Of a stretch of 64,000 nt of DNA, positions 38,073 through 48,587 are shown piece after piece (position 1 is the stretch's first letter; the number at the start of each line of letters is the position of its first letter). The notes under the pieces were generated by a model. The model was not told where the DNA came from. It worked only from the letters and a program-made list of their open reading frames with translations, and searched no databases. Origin of the DNA: Hyphomicrobiales bacterium (GTDB lineage: Bacteria; Pseudomonadota; Alphaproteobacteria; Rhizobiales; JAJFHB01). The DNA is taken from NCBI GenBank assembly GCA_021775755.1, contig JAJFHE010000050.1, positions 124,001 through 188,000 of the forward strand, written 5' to 3'. A program made the position numbers and the translations under genes.

Positions 38073-38567
38073 ATGACAGGAAAAAGAACCTTGTTCGGTG
38101 CGTCTTTGTGTGCCTCCGCTGTGGCGATTTTTGTCGGCGTGGGGAACATTTACGCTGGCGGAAACCTGGGTGACTCGCATACCCCGCGTTTCCAGACCCA
38201 CGGCATGCCCGGATCGGCTCAAAGTGACAGTGTCCAGGGGCGGTTTCGCGCCGGCCCGTGCGTCTACTATGGAGCCTACGACCCGCGCATCAGTGCCGAC
38301 ACGACGACGCAGGGGCTGATGCCAGCGGACCTGCCGCCCGAACCTGGCGCTTACAACAACGATGTTGTGTTGAATTACGACTTGCGCCGGCCGCGCACGC
38401 GGGTCGAACGCCACTTTGGCCTGAGGCCGGAAGACGCGGTGACCTACGACACGCGGAGCGGTTTGCTGCTTTACAACGGCGAAATCCTGACCGCGCCGCT
38501 GCCGCCGGAGTTCAATCCGTGCACCGATGGTGGCGCACCGTTCTGGAACGTCAACGAAAACCAATAG
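38073..38567 (+). CDS. Hypothetical exported protein
   Basis: This 164-residue protein starts at ATG 38073, or possibly GTG 38010. The N-terminus (MTGKRTLFGASLCASAVAIFVGVGNIYAGG) reads as a signal peptide. The mature part is rich in Pro, Tyr, Asn and Asp, with two Cys (GPCVYYG and NPCTDGG) that could form a disulfide. No known domain is recognised. The ribosome site is weak at either start. It stands between the small-RNA candidate and proS. Confidence 0.6.
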   Translation: MTGKRTLFGASLCASAVAIFVGVGNIYAGGNLGDSHTPRFQTHGMPGSAQSDSVQGRFRAGPCVYYGAYDPRISADTTTQGLMPADLPPEPGAYNNDVVLNYDLRRPRTRVERHFGLRPEDAVTYDTRSGLLLYNGEILTAPLPPEFNPCTDGGAPFWNVNENQ

Positions 38568-38696
38568 GCAGATTTCTTCCTTTTACTTGTTTCTGCGGCT
38601 GGATCGCCTAAAAAGGCGTGCCGGTGGCTGACGCAGCGTCGCGTCGCCACGTACCCGGCTGATACGCAAACTCCATCACTCAAAAGGCGCCCAGGC

Positions 38697-40022
38697 ATGC
38701 GGCTTTCACGGTATTTTCTTCCCATTCTGCGCGACGACCCCAAGGAAGCGGAAATCGTGTCGCACCGCCTCATGCTGCGTGCGGGCATGGTTCGCCAGGA
38801 AACGGCAGGCATCTACTCGTGGTTGCCGCTCGGCTTTGATGTCCTGAAGAAAGTCGAGCAGATCGTACGCGAGGAACAAAACCGCGCCGGCGCGATCGAA
38901 GTTCTGATGCCGACAATCCAGTCCGCGGATCTATGGAAGAAGAGCGGGCGGTACGATGACTACGGCAAGGAAATGCTGCGCATCACCGACCGGCACGACC
39001 GCGAGATGCTGTATGGCCCGACCAATGAGGAGATGATTACGGACATGTTCCGTGCAGGTGTGCAGTCCTACAAGGACCTGCCGCGCAATCTCTACCATAT
39101 CCAGTGGAAGTTCCGTGACGAGATCCGGCCACGCTTCGGGGTTATGCGCGGCCGCGAGTTTCTCATGAAGGACGCCTATTCTTTCGACCTTGATGAAAAG
39201 GCGGCGCGGCATTCCTACAACAAGATGTTCCTCGCCTACCTACGCACCTATCAGCGCATGGGGCTGACTGCTGTGCCCATGAAAGCCGATACCGGGCCCA
39301 TCGGCGGCGATCTTTCGCATGAGTTCCTGATCCTTGCCGACACCGGCGAAAGCGAAGTGTTCTTCGACCGCGGCTATCTTGAGATGGACTGGCAGGCGAG
39401 CAATGTCGATCCAGACGATGTAGATGGATTGCAGAGCACGATTGATGGCTTCACATCGCTCTACGCGGCGACCGATGAAGAACATGACGCCGCGCAGTTC
39501 GATGGCCGCGTCGCCGCCGACCGCCAGGTTACGGGCCGCGGCATCGAGGTTGGCCACATCTTCTATTTCGGCACCAAGTACTCAGAGCCCCTTGGTTGCC
39601 ACGTTCAGGGCCCCGATGGCGAACACGTTGCGGTGCATTCTGGCTCCTACGGTGTCGGTGTGTCGCGTCTTGTGGGCGCCATCATCGAGGCCAGCCACGA
39701 CGAGAACGGCATTATCTGGCCCGAGCCCGTTGCGCCATTCAAGGTCGGCCTCATCAATCTGAAAGCTGGCGATGAGACGACCGACACGGCCTGCGACGCA
39801 CTCTATGATGGTCTGCGCGCGGCGGGAGTTGAGGTGCTGTACGACGATACGGACGGCCGTGCCGGCGCGAAATTCGGAACGATGGATTTGATCGGCCTGC
39901 CATGGCAGGTGATCGCGGGCCCGCGCGGTCTTGCGTCGGGAACCGTGGAGCTAAAAAACCGCAAGACCGGCGAACGCGAAGAAGTCAGTATTGAATCCGC
40001 ACTGAACCGGCTGACCGGGTGA
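38697..40022 (+). CDS. proS: Prolyl-tRNA synthetase
   Basis: This 441-residue class IIa synthetase lacks the editing insertion found in E. coli ProS and so is the short alphaproteobacterial type. Class II motifs are visible (motif 2 in [26 protein letters not shown] and motif 3 in [15 protein letters not shown]). The C-terminal anticodon-binding domain is complete. It charges tRNA-Pro in the cytosol. It overlaps the next gene's possible GTG start. Confidence 0.97.
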   Translation: MRLSRYFLPILRDDPKEAEIVSHRLMLRAGMVRQETAGIYSWLPLGFDVLKKVEQIVREEQNRAGAIEVLMPTIQSADLWKKSGRYDDYGKEMLRITDRHDREMLYGPTNEEMITDMFRAGVQSYKDLPRNLYHIQWKFRDEIRPRFGVMRGREFLMKDAYSFDLDEKAARHSYNKMFLAYLRTYQRMGLTAVPMKADTGPIGGDLSHEFLILADTGESEVFFDRGYLEMDWQASNVDPDDVDGLQSTIDGFTSLYAATDEEHDAAQFDGRVAADRQVTGRGIEVGHIFYFGTKYSEPLGCHVQGPDGEHVAVHSGSYGVGVSRLVGAIIEASHDENGIIWPEPVAPFKVGLINLKAGDETTDTACDALYDGLRAAGVEVLYDDTDGRAGAKFGTMDLIGLPWQVIAGPRGLASGTVELKNRKTGEREEVSIESALNRLTG

Positions 40023-40024
40023 TC

Positions 40025-41305
40025 ATGGTACAGTCGAACCAAAAGCTGAGTGCGACACCGAGTTTTGCGGCTTTCGAGTGGATGCTGTCGATGCGCTACT
40101 TGCGGGCGCGCCGTAAGGAAGGACTTATCTCCGTCATTGCGGGGTTTTCATTTCTCGGCATCATGCTCGGTGTGGCCACACTCATCATCGTGATGTCGGT
40201 CATGAGCGGTTTTCGGTCCGAACTGCTTGGAAAAATTCTTGGCGTGAACGGCCATTTCACTGCTCATGGCGTTGCCAAGGATATTTCGGACTACGACAAC
40301 ATTGCCGCGCGTATGCTGGCCATCGACGGTGTGACGCAGGCTGTGCCATTCGTCGAAGGGCAGGTCATGGTGACCTCACCATCGAACGCTACCGGCGCTC
40401 TTGTCCGCGGCATGACGGAAGCCAGTATCCGCCAGCTCGACGGCGTCGCCGGAACATTGCGGGCGGGTTCACTCGACGGGTTCGACGAGAGTCATGGCGT
40501 TGCGATCGGCTCGCGGCTTGCACTGAAGCACCGGATCGGGGTCGGCGACAAGTTGACCCTCATCTCGCCGCGAGGCCCCGTCACACCCTTCGGCGTAACC
40601 CCGCGCATTCAGGCATTCCCGGTGATCGCCATTTTCGAAGTGGGCATGTCGGAATACGACAGCAACTTCGTCTTTATGCCGCTGAGCGATGCGCAGCCTT
40701 ATTTCAACTACCAAAACACGGTGTCGTCGATCGAGATCAAGATTACCGACCCCGACAATGTGCAGCAGTACTGGCAAAAGCTGGCGGAGATTGCGGGGCC
40801 TGGAACACGGCTCTCGTCGTGGCAGGAAACCAATGCGACTTTTTTCAACGCGCTGCAGGTTGAGCGAAATGTCATGTTCCTTATCCTGACGCTGATCGTT
40901 CTCGTCGCCACGCTCAACATCATTTCCGGGCTGATCATGCTCGTTAAAGACAAGGGCCGCGATATCGCAATTTTGCGTACCATGGGGGCAACGCGCGGCG
41001 CGGTGATGCGGGTGTTCTTCATAACCGGCGCCAGCATCGGCACGCTGGGCACTCTCGCGGGCGTTCTAATCGGCGTTGTGTTCTGTGCAAACATCGAGGA
41101 AATCCGCCAGTTCATCTCCAGCCTGACGGGAACGGAAGTGTTTTCACCGGAGCTCTATTTCCTGAGCCAACTGCCGGCAAAGATCGATCCGGCGGAGGTG
41201 ATCACGGTGGTGCTCATGTCGCTGTTTCTGTCGTTCGTGGCGACGCTCTATCCCTCATGGCGCGCGGCGCGGCTCGATCCCGTCGAAGCGCTGCGTTACG
41301 AGTAG
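40025..41305 (+). CDS. lolC: Lipoprotein-releasing ABC transporter permease (LolC/E)
   Basis: This 426-residue permease has four helices and a periplasmic domain. The N-terminal signature [31 protein letters not shown] is typical of LolC/LolE. The C-terminal FtsX block covers about residues 280-420. A single LolC/E-type permease paired with LolD, as here, is usual in alphaproteobacteria. It extracts lipoproteins from the inner membrane for transfer to the outer membrane. The start is ATG 40025; GTG 40019 overlaps the proS stop. Confidence 0.95.
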   Translation: MVQSNQKLSATPSFAAFEWMLSMRYLRARRKEGLISVIAGFSFLGIMLGVATLIIVMSVMSGFRSELLGKILGVNGHFTAHGVAKDISDYDNIAARMLAIDGVTQAVPFVEGQVMVTSPSNATGALVRGMTEASIRQLDGVAGTLRAGSLDGFDESHGVAIGSRLALKHRIGVGDKLTLISPRGPVTPFGVTPRIQAFPVIAIFEVGMSEYDSNFVFMPLSDAQPYFNYQNTVSSIEIKITDPDNVQQYWQKLAEIAGPGTRLSSWQETNATFFNALQVERNVMFLILTLIVLVATLNIISGLIMLVKDKGRDIAILRTMGATRGAVMRVFFITGASIGTLGTLAGVLIGVVFCANIEEIRQFISSLTGTEVFSPELYFLSQLPAKIDPAEVITVVLMSLFLSFVATLYPSWRAARLDPVEALRYE

Positions 41306-41313
41306 GGCAGATC

Positions 41314-42006
41314 ATGGGACCGCAAGGGGAGAACGTACTGGACCTGATATCGGTGTCGCGCAGTTATATGCAGGGCGGCTATCAGCTGGATATTTTCGAT
41401 GAACTCTCCATGACACTGAGCGCCGGCGAACAGGTGGCACTGGTGGGGCCTTCGGGCTCGGGCAAATCCTCGCTCCTGCATATCGCAGGTCTTCTGGAAG
41501 TTCCCGATGGCGGAACCGTTTTGGTCAACGGTGCCGATTGCGCCGTGCTTGGAGATGGCGCGCGCACCGCCATCCGCCGCACCGATATCGGGTTCGTGTA
41601 TCAGTTTCATCACCTTTTGCCGGAGTTCACCGCGCTTGAGAATGTCGTCATCCCGCAACGAATTGCCGGCGTGTCCAAGGCCCAGGCAAAAGATCGGGCA
41701 CACGATCTTCTGAAGCGGCTTGGTCTTGCCGAGCGCGTGACACACCGGCCGGCGGAACTTTCCGGCGGCGAGCAGCAGCGCGTTGCGCTGGCGCGTTCTT
41801 TTGCCAATGCGCCCAAACTTCTGATCGCCGACGAACCGACCGGAAATCTCGATCCGGACAATGCGGAGTATGTGTTTGAGCTGTTCGAACGGCTCGCGGC
41901 TGAAGAGGGATTGTCCGTGCTCATGGCAACGCACAATCTCGAACTTGCCGGCCGCATGGACCGGGTGTTGCAACTGAACCACGGCGCGCTTGTCGAAACC
42001 GCCTGA
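41314..42006 (+). CDS. lolD: Lipoprotein-releasing ABC transporter ATPase LolD
   Basis: This 230-residue ATPase starts at ATG 41314, eight bases after the permease stop. Walker [10 protein letters not shown], signature LSGGEQQ, Walker [13 protein letters not shown] and H-loop MATHN are all present. It powers the LolC/E permease. Confidence 0.96.
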   Translation: MGPQGENVLDLISVSRSYMQGGYQLDIFDELSMTLSAGEQVALVGPSGSGKSSLLHIAGLLEVPDGGTVLVNGADCAVLGDGARTAIRRTDIGFVYQFHHLLPEFTALENVVIPQRIAGVSKAQAKDRAHDLLKRLGLAERVTHRPAELSGGEQQRVALARSFANAPKLLIADEPTGNLDPDNAEYVFELFERLAAEEGLSVLMATHNLELAGRMDRVLQLNHGALVETA

Positions 42007-42112
42007 ACCTCCCGGCTTATCCACAACCTCGATACGCTGCACGCCTATTCCGGTACGCCGCGACTCATCCATCCGGTAGTATGGTGTTCGCAAAGGTTTA
42101 TCTGGACAGGCG

Positions 42113-45100
42113 GTGAACGTGGTCGGGCAAAATGGCGGTACTTCCGGGAAGTCACCGGTTTTCGTGCATCTGCGCGTGCATTCCGCATACTCGCTGCTGG
42201 AAGGCGCCTTGCCGATCAAAAAACTGAGCGAGCTTTGCCTTCGCCATGAGATGCCGGCCCTCGGTCTCACGGACACGAACAATCTGTTCGGGGCGCTTGA
42301 GTTTTCCGAAGCTGCCGCTTCCGCCGGTATCCAGCCGATCATCGGCTGTACGCTCAGTGTCGAGTTCAACGATGCGCATGAAGAATCCGAAACATCGCGC
42401 ATGCATCAGGGCAGGGCGCGCCAGGCAGTGCTGGCACTCATCGCGCAGTCCGAAGCCGGTTACGCCAATCTTCTCAAGCTTTCGAGCAGCGCGTTCCTTG
42501 ACCACGAGCAGGCCGTAGAACCCCAGGTTACCATCGACAAGCTCGAGGAATTCGCCGGCGGCCTTATCTGCCTGACCGGCGGACCCGATGGCGCCATCAA
42601 CCGGTGCCTCGTTGACCGACAGCAGGCCCGCGCCCGGCAAAGGCTTGAGCGGTTGCGTGGCACATTCGGAGATCGCCTTTACGTGGAGCTGCAACGGCAC
42701 GGCAGCGAGGATGAGGCAATCTGCGAGCCGCAACTCATCGATCTGGCCTATGCGCTTGAACTGCCGCTCGTTGCGACCAATGAAGCCTATTTTGCCGAGG
42801 CCGATGATTATGAAGCCCACGATGCACTGATCTGTATCGCTGACGGGGAAGTCGTCGCCTCGGCGGAGCGCCGCCGATTGACGCCCGAACACTACTTCAA
42901 GCCGCCGGAACAGATGGCCTCGCTCTTTGCGGACCTTCCCGAAGCGCTTGAAAACACGGTCGAAATTTCAAGGAGATGCGCATACCGCCCGCACGTGCGC
43001 GATCCTATTCTGCCGAAGTTCTCCCGGGCCGGAGAGGATATCGACGAGGCGGAGGAACTGCGGCGTCAGGCGCGCGAGGGGCTCGATGCGCAATTGCAGG
43101 CTGCGGGTCTCGCCGATGGCACGAGCCGGCAGGATTATGACGAGCGGCTGCAATACGAACTCGACATCATTATCAAGATGCAGTTCCCGGGCTACTTCCT
43201 GATCGTTGCGGATTTCATCAAGTGGGCCAAGGCGCAAGGTATCCCGGTCGGGCCGGGTCGCGGTTCGGGGGCGGGGTCCCTTGTGGCGTGGGCGCTCACC
43301 ATCACCGACCTCGACCCTTTGCGGTTCAAACTGCTGTTCGAACGCTTCCTCAATCCAGAACGCGTGTCGATGCCTGACTTCGACATCGACTTCTGTCAGG
43401 AGCGCCGCGATGAAGTGATTTCCTATGTGCAGGAGCGCTACGGAACCGATCAGGTGGCGCAGATCATCACCTTTGGAAAGCTTCAGGCGCGCGCGGTCAT
43501 GCGCGATGTCGGGCGCGTGTTGCAGGTGCCATACGGGCTGGTGGACCGCCTGTGCAAGATGATCCCCAACAATCCGGCAGCCCCGGTGACGCTCGCGCAG
43601 GCGATCAATACGGAGCCGAGGCTGCAGGAAGCGCGTGACACCGACGAGACAGTGGCGCGCATGATCGCGGTGGCGCTGAAGCTTGAAGGGCTATACCGGC
43701 ACGCCTCGACCCATGCCGCAGGTGTTGTGATCGGCGACCGCAGGCTCGATGAACTTGTGCCGCTGTACCGCGATCCGCGATCGGAAATGCCGGTCACGCA
43801 ATTTCACATGAAGTGGGTCGAACAGGCGGGCCTCGTCAAATTCGATTTTCTCGGGCTCAAAACACTGAGCGTGCTTGAGAAGGCCTGCGATCTGATCGCC
43901 GCGCGCGGCATCGATATCGATCTCAATACGCTGCCTTATGATGATGAAAAAACCTACGATCTTCTGAGACAGGGATCGACGATCGGGGTGTTCCAGCTGG
44001 AAAGTTCCGGCATGAAGGACCTGATCAGGAAGGCCGACCCCAGCAACATTGAAGATATTATCGCGCTTGTAGCGCTGTATCGGCCGGGACCGATGGAGAA
44101 CATCCCGAAATACCTTGCCGCAAAACACGGCGAGGAAGAGCGCGAGTTCCTGCACGAAAGCATCACGCCAACGGTGGAGGATACCTACGGCGTGATCATC
44201 TACCAGGAACAGGTGATGGAAATCGCGCAGGTCCTGTCGGGTTATTCGCTGGGCGAGGCCGACCTGTTGCGCCGCGCCATGGGCAAGAAGATCAAAGCGG
44301 AGATGGATCAGCAGAAGAGCCGTTTCGTCGATGGCGCGGTCGAGCGCGGTGTCGACAAGGCGCAGGCTGAGTTCATCTTCGAGCTGGTCGCCAAGTTCGC
44401 TGGATACGGCTTCAACAAGGCGCACTCGGCGTGCTACGGCGTCATCGCCTATCAAACAGCGTACCTCAAGGCCAACTACCCGGTTGAGTTCATGGCCGCT
44501 TCCATGACGTTCGATATGGGCAACACCGACAAGCTTTTCGTCTTCAAGCAGGAGGCAGAGCGCATTGGCGTGGCGGTTCTGCCGCCCTCGATCAACCGCT
44601 CGTCGGTGGATTTTACGGTTGATGAGGGCGCAATCCGATATTCGCTCGCGGCGATCAAGAATGTCGGAAAACAGGCCATCGAACACATCGTTGAACTGCG
44701 CGAGGAAGGCGGTGAATTCTCGTCGCTGGCTGATTTCGCGCGCCGCATCAATCCTCGCGCCATCAACAAGCGCGCACTTGAAAACCTTGCGCGCGCCGGC
44801 GCGTTTGACGGTCTGTGGGATGACCGGGCACAGCTGCTTAACGGCATTGAGCACATTGTCGCCGTGGCGAACCGCTCCGAAGAAGAACGCACGGGCGGGC
44901 AGAACGACCTTTTTGGCGGGACCGCCTCCGACGAACGCGGCCTGATGCTGCCGGAAGCTGAACAATGGGTGCCGATGGAACGTCTCGCGGAGGAATTCGA
45001 TGCCGTCGGGTTCTATCTCTCCGGCCACCCGCTCGATGAATACCGCACCGTGCTGGAGCGCGCCGGCGTTCAGATGTGGCAGGAGTTCTCGCGCACCATC

Positions 45101-45589
45101 CGGAATGGCGGCACGGCGGGTAAACTGGCCGGAACGGTTATTTACAGACAGGACCGCAAATCGCGGCAGGGCAACAGATTCGCGTTTGTCGGGGTATCGG
45201 ACCCGACAGGCCAGTTCGAGGCGGTTGTGTTCTCCGACACGCTTGCCTCAACGCGCGATCTTCTGGAGCCGGGCCAGGCGGTTATCCTGCGGGTGGATGC
45301 GGGACTTGACGGGGAAGATGTCAAAGTGCGTGTCCAGAGCGTTGAACCGCTCGACAAGGCGGCGGAGAACAGCACGACCGGGCTCAAGGTCTTCATTCGC
45401 AATACGAAACCGCTGCCGGGTATTCAGGCACGGCTGACCAATGGCGGCAGGTCTCCGGTACGGCTTGTGGTGATGTCCGAACAGGGCTCGACTATTGAGA
45501 TTTCGCTCGGCAATTCCTTTACGATCACGCCGCAGATCAAGGGCGCGATCAAGGCGATCCGCGGGGTAGAGGAAGTGCGCGACCTGTAA
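42113..45589 (+). CDS. dnaE: DNA polymerase III alpha subunit
   Basis: This 1158-residue replicative polymerase has an N-terminal PHP domain (HLRVHSAYSLLEG). The palm motif PDFDIDFCQERRDEV carries catalytic Asp424 and Asp426. The fingers, a helix-hairpin-helix region and a C-terminal OB domain (LAGTVIYRQDRKSRQGNRFAF) follow. The length matches DnaE1. The start is GTG 42113; no strong alternative lies nearby. It is at the end of the proS-lol cluster. Confidence 0.97.
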   Translation: MNVVGQNGGTSGKSPVFVHLRVHSAYSLLEGALPIKKLSELCLRHEMPALGLTDTNNLFGALEFSEAAASAGIQPIIGCTLSVEFNDAHEESETSRMHQGRARQAVLALIAQSEAGYANLLKLSSSAFLDHEQAVEPQVTIDKLEEFAGGLICLTGGPDGAINRCLVDRQQARARQRLERLRGTFGDRLYVELQRHGSEDEAICEPQLIDLAYALELPLVATNEAYFAEADDYEAHDALICIADGEVVASAERRRLTPEHYFKPPEQMASLFADLPEALENTVEISRRCAYRPHVRDPILPKFSRAGEDIDEAEELRRQAREGLDAQLQAAGLADGTSRQDYDERLQYELDIIIKMQFPGYFLIVADFIKWAKAQGIPVGPGRGSGAGSLVAWALTITDLDPLRFKLLFERFLNPERVSMPDFDIDFCQERRDEVISYVQERYGTDQVAQIITFGKLQARAVMRDVGRVLQVPYGLVDRLCKMIPNNPAAPVTLAQAINTEPRLQEARDTDETVARMIAVALKLEGLYRHASTHAAGVVIGDRRLDELVPLYRDPRSEMPVTQFHMKWVEQAGLVKFDFLGLKTLSVLEKACDLIAARGIDIDLNTLPYDDEKTYDLLRQGSTIGVFQLESSGMKDLIRKADPSNIEDIIALVALYRPGPMENIPKYLAAKHGEEEREFLHESITPTVEDTYGVIIYQEQVMEIAQVLSGYSLGEADLLRRAMGKKIKAEMDQQKSRFVDGAVERGVDKAQAEFIFELVAKFAGYGFNKAHSACYGVIAYQTAYLKANYPVEFMAASMTFDMGNTDKLFVFKQEAERIGVAVLPPSINRSSVDFTVDEGAIRYSLAAIKNVGKQAIEHIVELREEGGEFSSLADFARRINPRAINKRALENLARAGAFDGLWDDRAQLLNGIEHIVAVANRSEEERTGGQNDLFGGTASDERGLMLPEAEQWVPMERLAEEFDAVGFYLSGHPLDEYRTVLERAGVQMWQEFSRTIRNGGTAGKLAGTVIYRQDRKSRQGNRFAFVGVSDPTGQFEAVVFSDTLASTRDLLEPGQAVILRVDAGLDGEDVKVRVQSVEPLDKAAENSTTGLKVFIRNTKPLPGIQARLTNGGRSPVRLVVMSEQGSTIEISLGNSFTITPQIKGAIKAIRGVEEVRDL

Positions 45590-45646
45590 AATTGCGTGAC
45601 GGCCTCCCATGTTTGGGATCGGTCATTGATTGTGCCAGGGAAGGAC

Positions 45647-48418
45647 ATGGAAGCATTGTGGGGCCTTGCCATTGCTGCCGTGGTGTTGGGGCCGGTCGTC
45701 CTCGCCATTGTGGCGCTCGTGTCGACGCGGCGCCTCAACGCGGAAGTGACGCGCCTGCGGGATGCGTTCGGCGTGTTGGAAGCGCAAATTGTCACCGGTG
45801 CCACCTCAGCACCCGATGTGGTGACGCCGCCTGCCGATGACGTGGGCGCTGAAGCTACCGATTTTGTGTCCGAGGAACCCGTTGACGCTGATACGGCAGG
45901 CGAAGCGGAATTCGAATCTTTCGACACAGCACAGCCTGCTGAGGCGGCCGATGCGGCGTTTGAGGATCAGGCGCGACCGAGTGCCCGCCCGGCCCTGGAA
46001 GAGCGTATTACGTCGCGATGGATGGTGTGGCTCGGCGCTCTGGCGATCGCGCTTGCCGGTGTATTCCTCGTCAAATATGCCTCCGATAGCGGTTATCTCG
46101 GCCCTGGTGTCCGCGTTATCATGGGGCTTTTCCTTGGAGCGGCGCTCGCATTTGGCGGTGAATGGGTCAGGCGCCACCCCGAACACGGGCGCTATTTGCA
46201 GGGAGAGGGGTCCTATATCGCGCCCGCGCTCACGGCCGCCGGCATTTTCATTGCGTTCACAAGCACTTATGCCGGGTACGCGCTCTATGATCTGATCCCG
46301 TCCCTGGTCGCGTTCGCGGCACTGGCGGCGATTTCGTTTCTGGCTTTTGCGCTGGCGCTTCTGCAGGGCCCGTTCGTGGCTCTGGTCGGTCTTCTCGGCG
46401 GTTATGTGGCGCCACTCCTGGTGACAACGCAAACGCCCAGCGTCTGGGGGTTTTTCGCCTATCTCGCGGCCCTTGGAGCCGCCTGCTTTGCGCTTTTGCG
46501 CTACCGGCAATGGTGGTGGTTGAGCCACGCCGCGGTCGCCGGGGCGGTTTTCTGGATCCTTCTGTGGCTGATCGTCGAACATACCGTGGCGCACGCCCTG
46601 CCGGTCGGGTTGTACCTGCTCGCTCTGCTGGGCGCCGCGCTTTACTTCTGGCGCGGCTATCCACCGGTTGCGCCCGATAAAACCGGCTTCAAGCGCCTGT
46701 TGGCGCTTTCCGGCCGTGAGCTGGCAAGCGTTGTCGGCGGTGTCGCGGTTGCAGCAATGCTGCCGCTTTACGCGGAAGCCTCACACTTCCACGAGATTGC
46801 CCTCGCGGTTGCCGTTGCAGGATGCGTTCTGTGCGGTCTGCGCGCGCGCGAGGCGCAGACGGCGGAGCTTTTGCTGCCGGTCTTCGCGCTCTCCGTTCTG
46901 GCGCTGCTGGCGCTCTGGCATCCTGCCGTCGACACAGACACCGTGGGAGTATTCCCTCTGCCGGGCGGCGCCCGCATCTTTGGCCCGGTACTCGCACCCG
47001 ACCTCGTCGGATATGCGCTCGCGGCAGCGTTGTTTGCGGCCGTGTTCGGCGCCGGCGGTTATGTCGGCATGTGGCAGGGCCGCACGGCGGCAATTTGGGC
47101 CGGCGTGTCCGCGGCAACGCCTGTTGCGGTGCTCGTGCTTTCCTGGTTCAGGATTTCCGACCGGGTTGCGGACGTCAGCTGGTCGCTGATGGCGCTCGTG
47201 CTTGCCGCTCTGTTCGCGGCGGCGGCATCGCGCCTCAGGCCGCATATCGAAGACAAGGCGCGGGCGACTGCGCTCGCGCTTTATGCGGCCGGCACGGTTG
47301 CGGCGCTGGCATTTGCCGCTGCCATGATGTTTGAGCGCGCCATGCTGACCGTTGCGCTGTCGTTGATGCTGCCGGCGCTCGCCTGGATTGATTCACGCCT
47401 GTCGCTCACTGTCTTACGCCGTCTGGCAGCGGTTGTTGCGGCGGTCGTACTTGCCCGTCTGGCGCTCAACTGGAACGTTCTCGACTACCCGTTGAATGTT
47501 CCGCTGGGCAGTCACTGGATACTCTACGGTTATGGCGTGCCGGCGCTTGCGTTCTTCGCCGGGGCGAGAATGTTCAAGGCGATGCGCGACGACCGCATCG
47601 TTGCGCTCCTGGAGGGCGGGGGTGTCCTGTTTGCAACGCTGCTGATATCGTTGGAAATCAGGGTGTTGGTGGAAGGATCGCTGGCGGCGGAGCGTTACGG
47701 TCTGTTCGAGGCGAGCCTGCACACGCTGTCATGGCTCATCGTTGGCATGAGTCGGGTTTATGCCTGTGCGCGCGAACCGCGCACTGCGGCATTGTGGTCG
47801 GCGCGTGTCGCCATCGGCCTTGCCGGCGTGCAACTCGTATTGGGACACCTCATTGCGCTCAACCCGGTGCTCACACAGGACCCGGTGGGTTCGGTGGCGG
47901 TTTTCAATGTGCTGGCGCTTGCCTATGCAGCTCCCGCGATCATCCTTGCAGCAGGTGCTCGATATCTCGGCGCGATCGGATTCGGCGTGCTGACACGACC
48001 GGCTTTCGGCCTCGGGTTTGTCCTGTTTTTTGTCTACCTGACACTTGAAGTGCAGCGGATGTTTCAGGGTCCGGTGCTGGCAGGTGCGCCGCAATCGGAT
48101 GCGGAAACCTATGCCTATTCCGTGGTCTGGCTGCTGTTCGCTCTGGCGCTTCTGGTCGGCGGCATTTGGAGCGGGCGGGCTGCGTTGCGCTATGGCGCAC
48201 TTGTGGCTCTGCTTGTGACGGTGCTGAAGGTGTTTCTCTATGACATGGCGGACCTTGAGGGCCTCTTCAAAGTGGCGTCGTTCCTGGGGTTGGGCCTTTG
48301 TCTCGTCGGTATCGGTTATGTTTACCGACGGTACGTTTTCCCCTCCGGCAACGCTCCGCCGAATGCGGACGACAGCGGCGGGAATGATGCGGCGGAAGAG
48401 GGGGCTGGCACGCCTTGA
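45647..48418 (+). CDS. DUF2339 multi-pass membrane protein
   Basis: This very large membrane protein (923 residues) starts at ATG 45647, with AGGG at a good distance; GTG 45596 is also in frame. After one N-terminal helix there is an acidic, Ala-rich cytosolic or periplasmic segment (about 45-115). About 20 or more hydrophobic helices then run to the C-terminus, with the family-typical RWMVWLGALAIALAGVFLVKY and ALLGLLGGYVAPLL-like parts. The function of DUF2339 proteins is not established. It lies between dnaE and rpsB with no spacing that suggests an operon with either. Confidence 0.88.
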   Translation: MEALWGLAIAAVVLGPVVLAIVALVSTRRLNAEVTRLRDAFGVLEAQIVTGATSAPDVVTPPADDVGAEATDFVSEEPVDADTAGEAEFESFDTAQPAEAADAAFEDQARPSARPALEERITSRWMVWLGALAIALAGVFLVKYASDSGYLGPGVRVIMGLFLGAALAFGGEWVRRHPEHGRYLQGEGSYIAPALTAAGIFIAFTSTYAGYALYDLIPSLVAFAALAAISFLAFALALLQGPFVALVGLLGGYVAPLLVTTQTPSVWGFFAYLAALGAACFALLRYRQWWWLSHAAVAGAVFWILLWLIVEHTVAHALPVGLYLLALLGAALYFWRGYPPVAPDKTGFKRLLALSGRELASVVGGVAVAAMLPLYAEASHFHEIALAVAVAGCVLCGLRAREAQTAELLLPVFALSVLALLALWHPAVDTDTVGVFPLPGGARIFGPVLAPDLVGYALAAALFAAVFGAGGYVGMWQGRTAAIWAGVSAATPVAVLVLSWFRISDRVADVSWSLMALVLAALFAAAASRLRPHIEDKARATALALYAAGTVAALAFAAAMMFERAMLTVALSLMLPALAWIDSRLSLTVLRRLAAVVAAVVLARLALNWNVLDYPLNVPLGSHWILYGYGVPALAFFAGARMFKAMRDDRIVALLEGGGVLFATLLISLEIRVLVEGSLAAERYGLFEASLHTLSWLIVGMSRVYACAREPRTAALWSARVAIGLAGVQLVLGHLIALNPVLTQDPVGSVAVFNVLALAYAAPAIILAAGARYLGAIGFGVLTRPAFGLGFVLFFVYLTLEVQRMFQGPVLAGAPQSDAETYAYSVVWLLFALALLVGGIWSGRAALRYGALVALLVTVLKVFLYDMADLEGLFKVASFLGLGLCLVGIGYVYRRYVFPSGNAPPNADDSGGNDAAEEGAGTP

Positions 48419-48424
48419 AGATGC

Positions 48425-48453
48425 TTGCAATTTGCAGCGCAACGGCCTATAAG
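48425..48453 (+). promoter_or_regulatory. Probable promoter of rpsB-tsf
   Basis: TTGCAA at 48425-48430 and TATAAG at 48448-48453 are 17 bases apart. The -10 element lies 135 bases before the rpsB start, giving a leader of about 128 bases. Confidence 0.65.
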
Positions 48454-48587
48454 CCCGACCGCAATCTCACACGCGGATCTTAAGGGACGCACGCAGCCTA
48501 TTACATAGCGTGAATTCCATCCGGTGCCGACTTGAACAGTCGGCCATTTCCGCGGCGGATCAACCGGAAAACAGGAGACTACGAACG

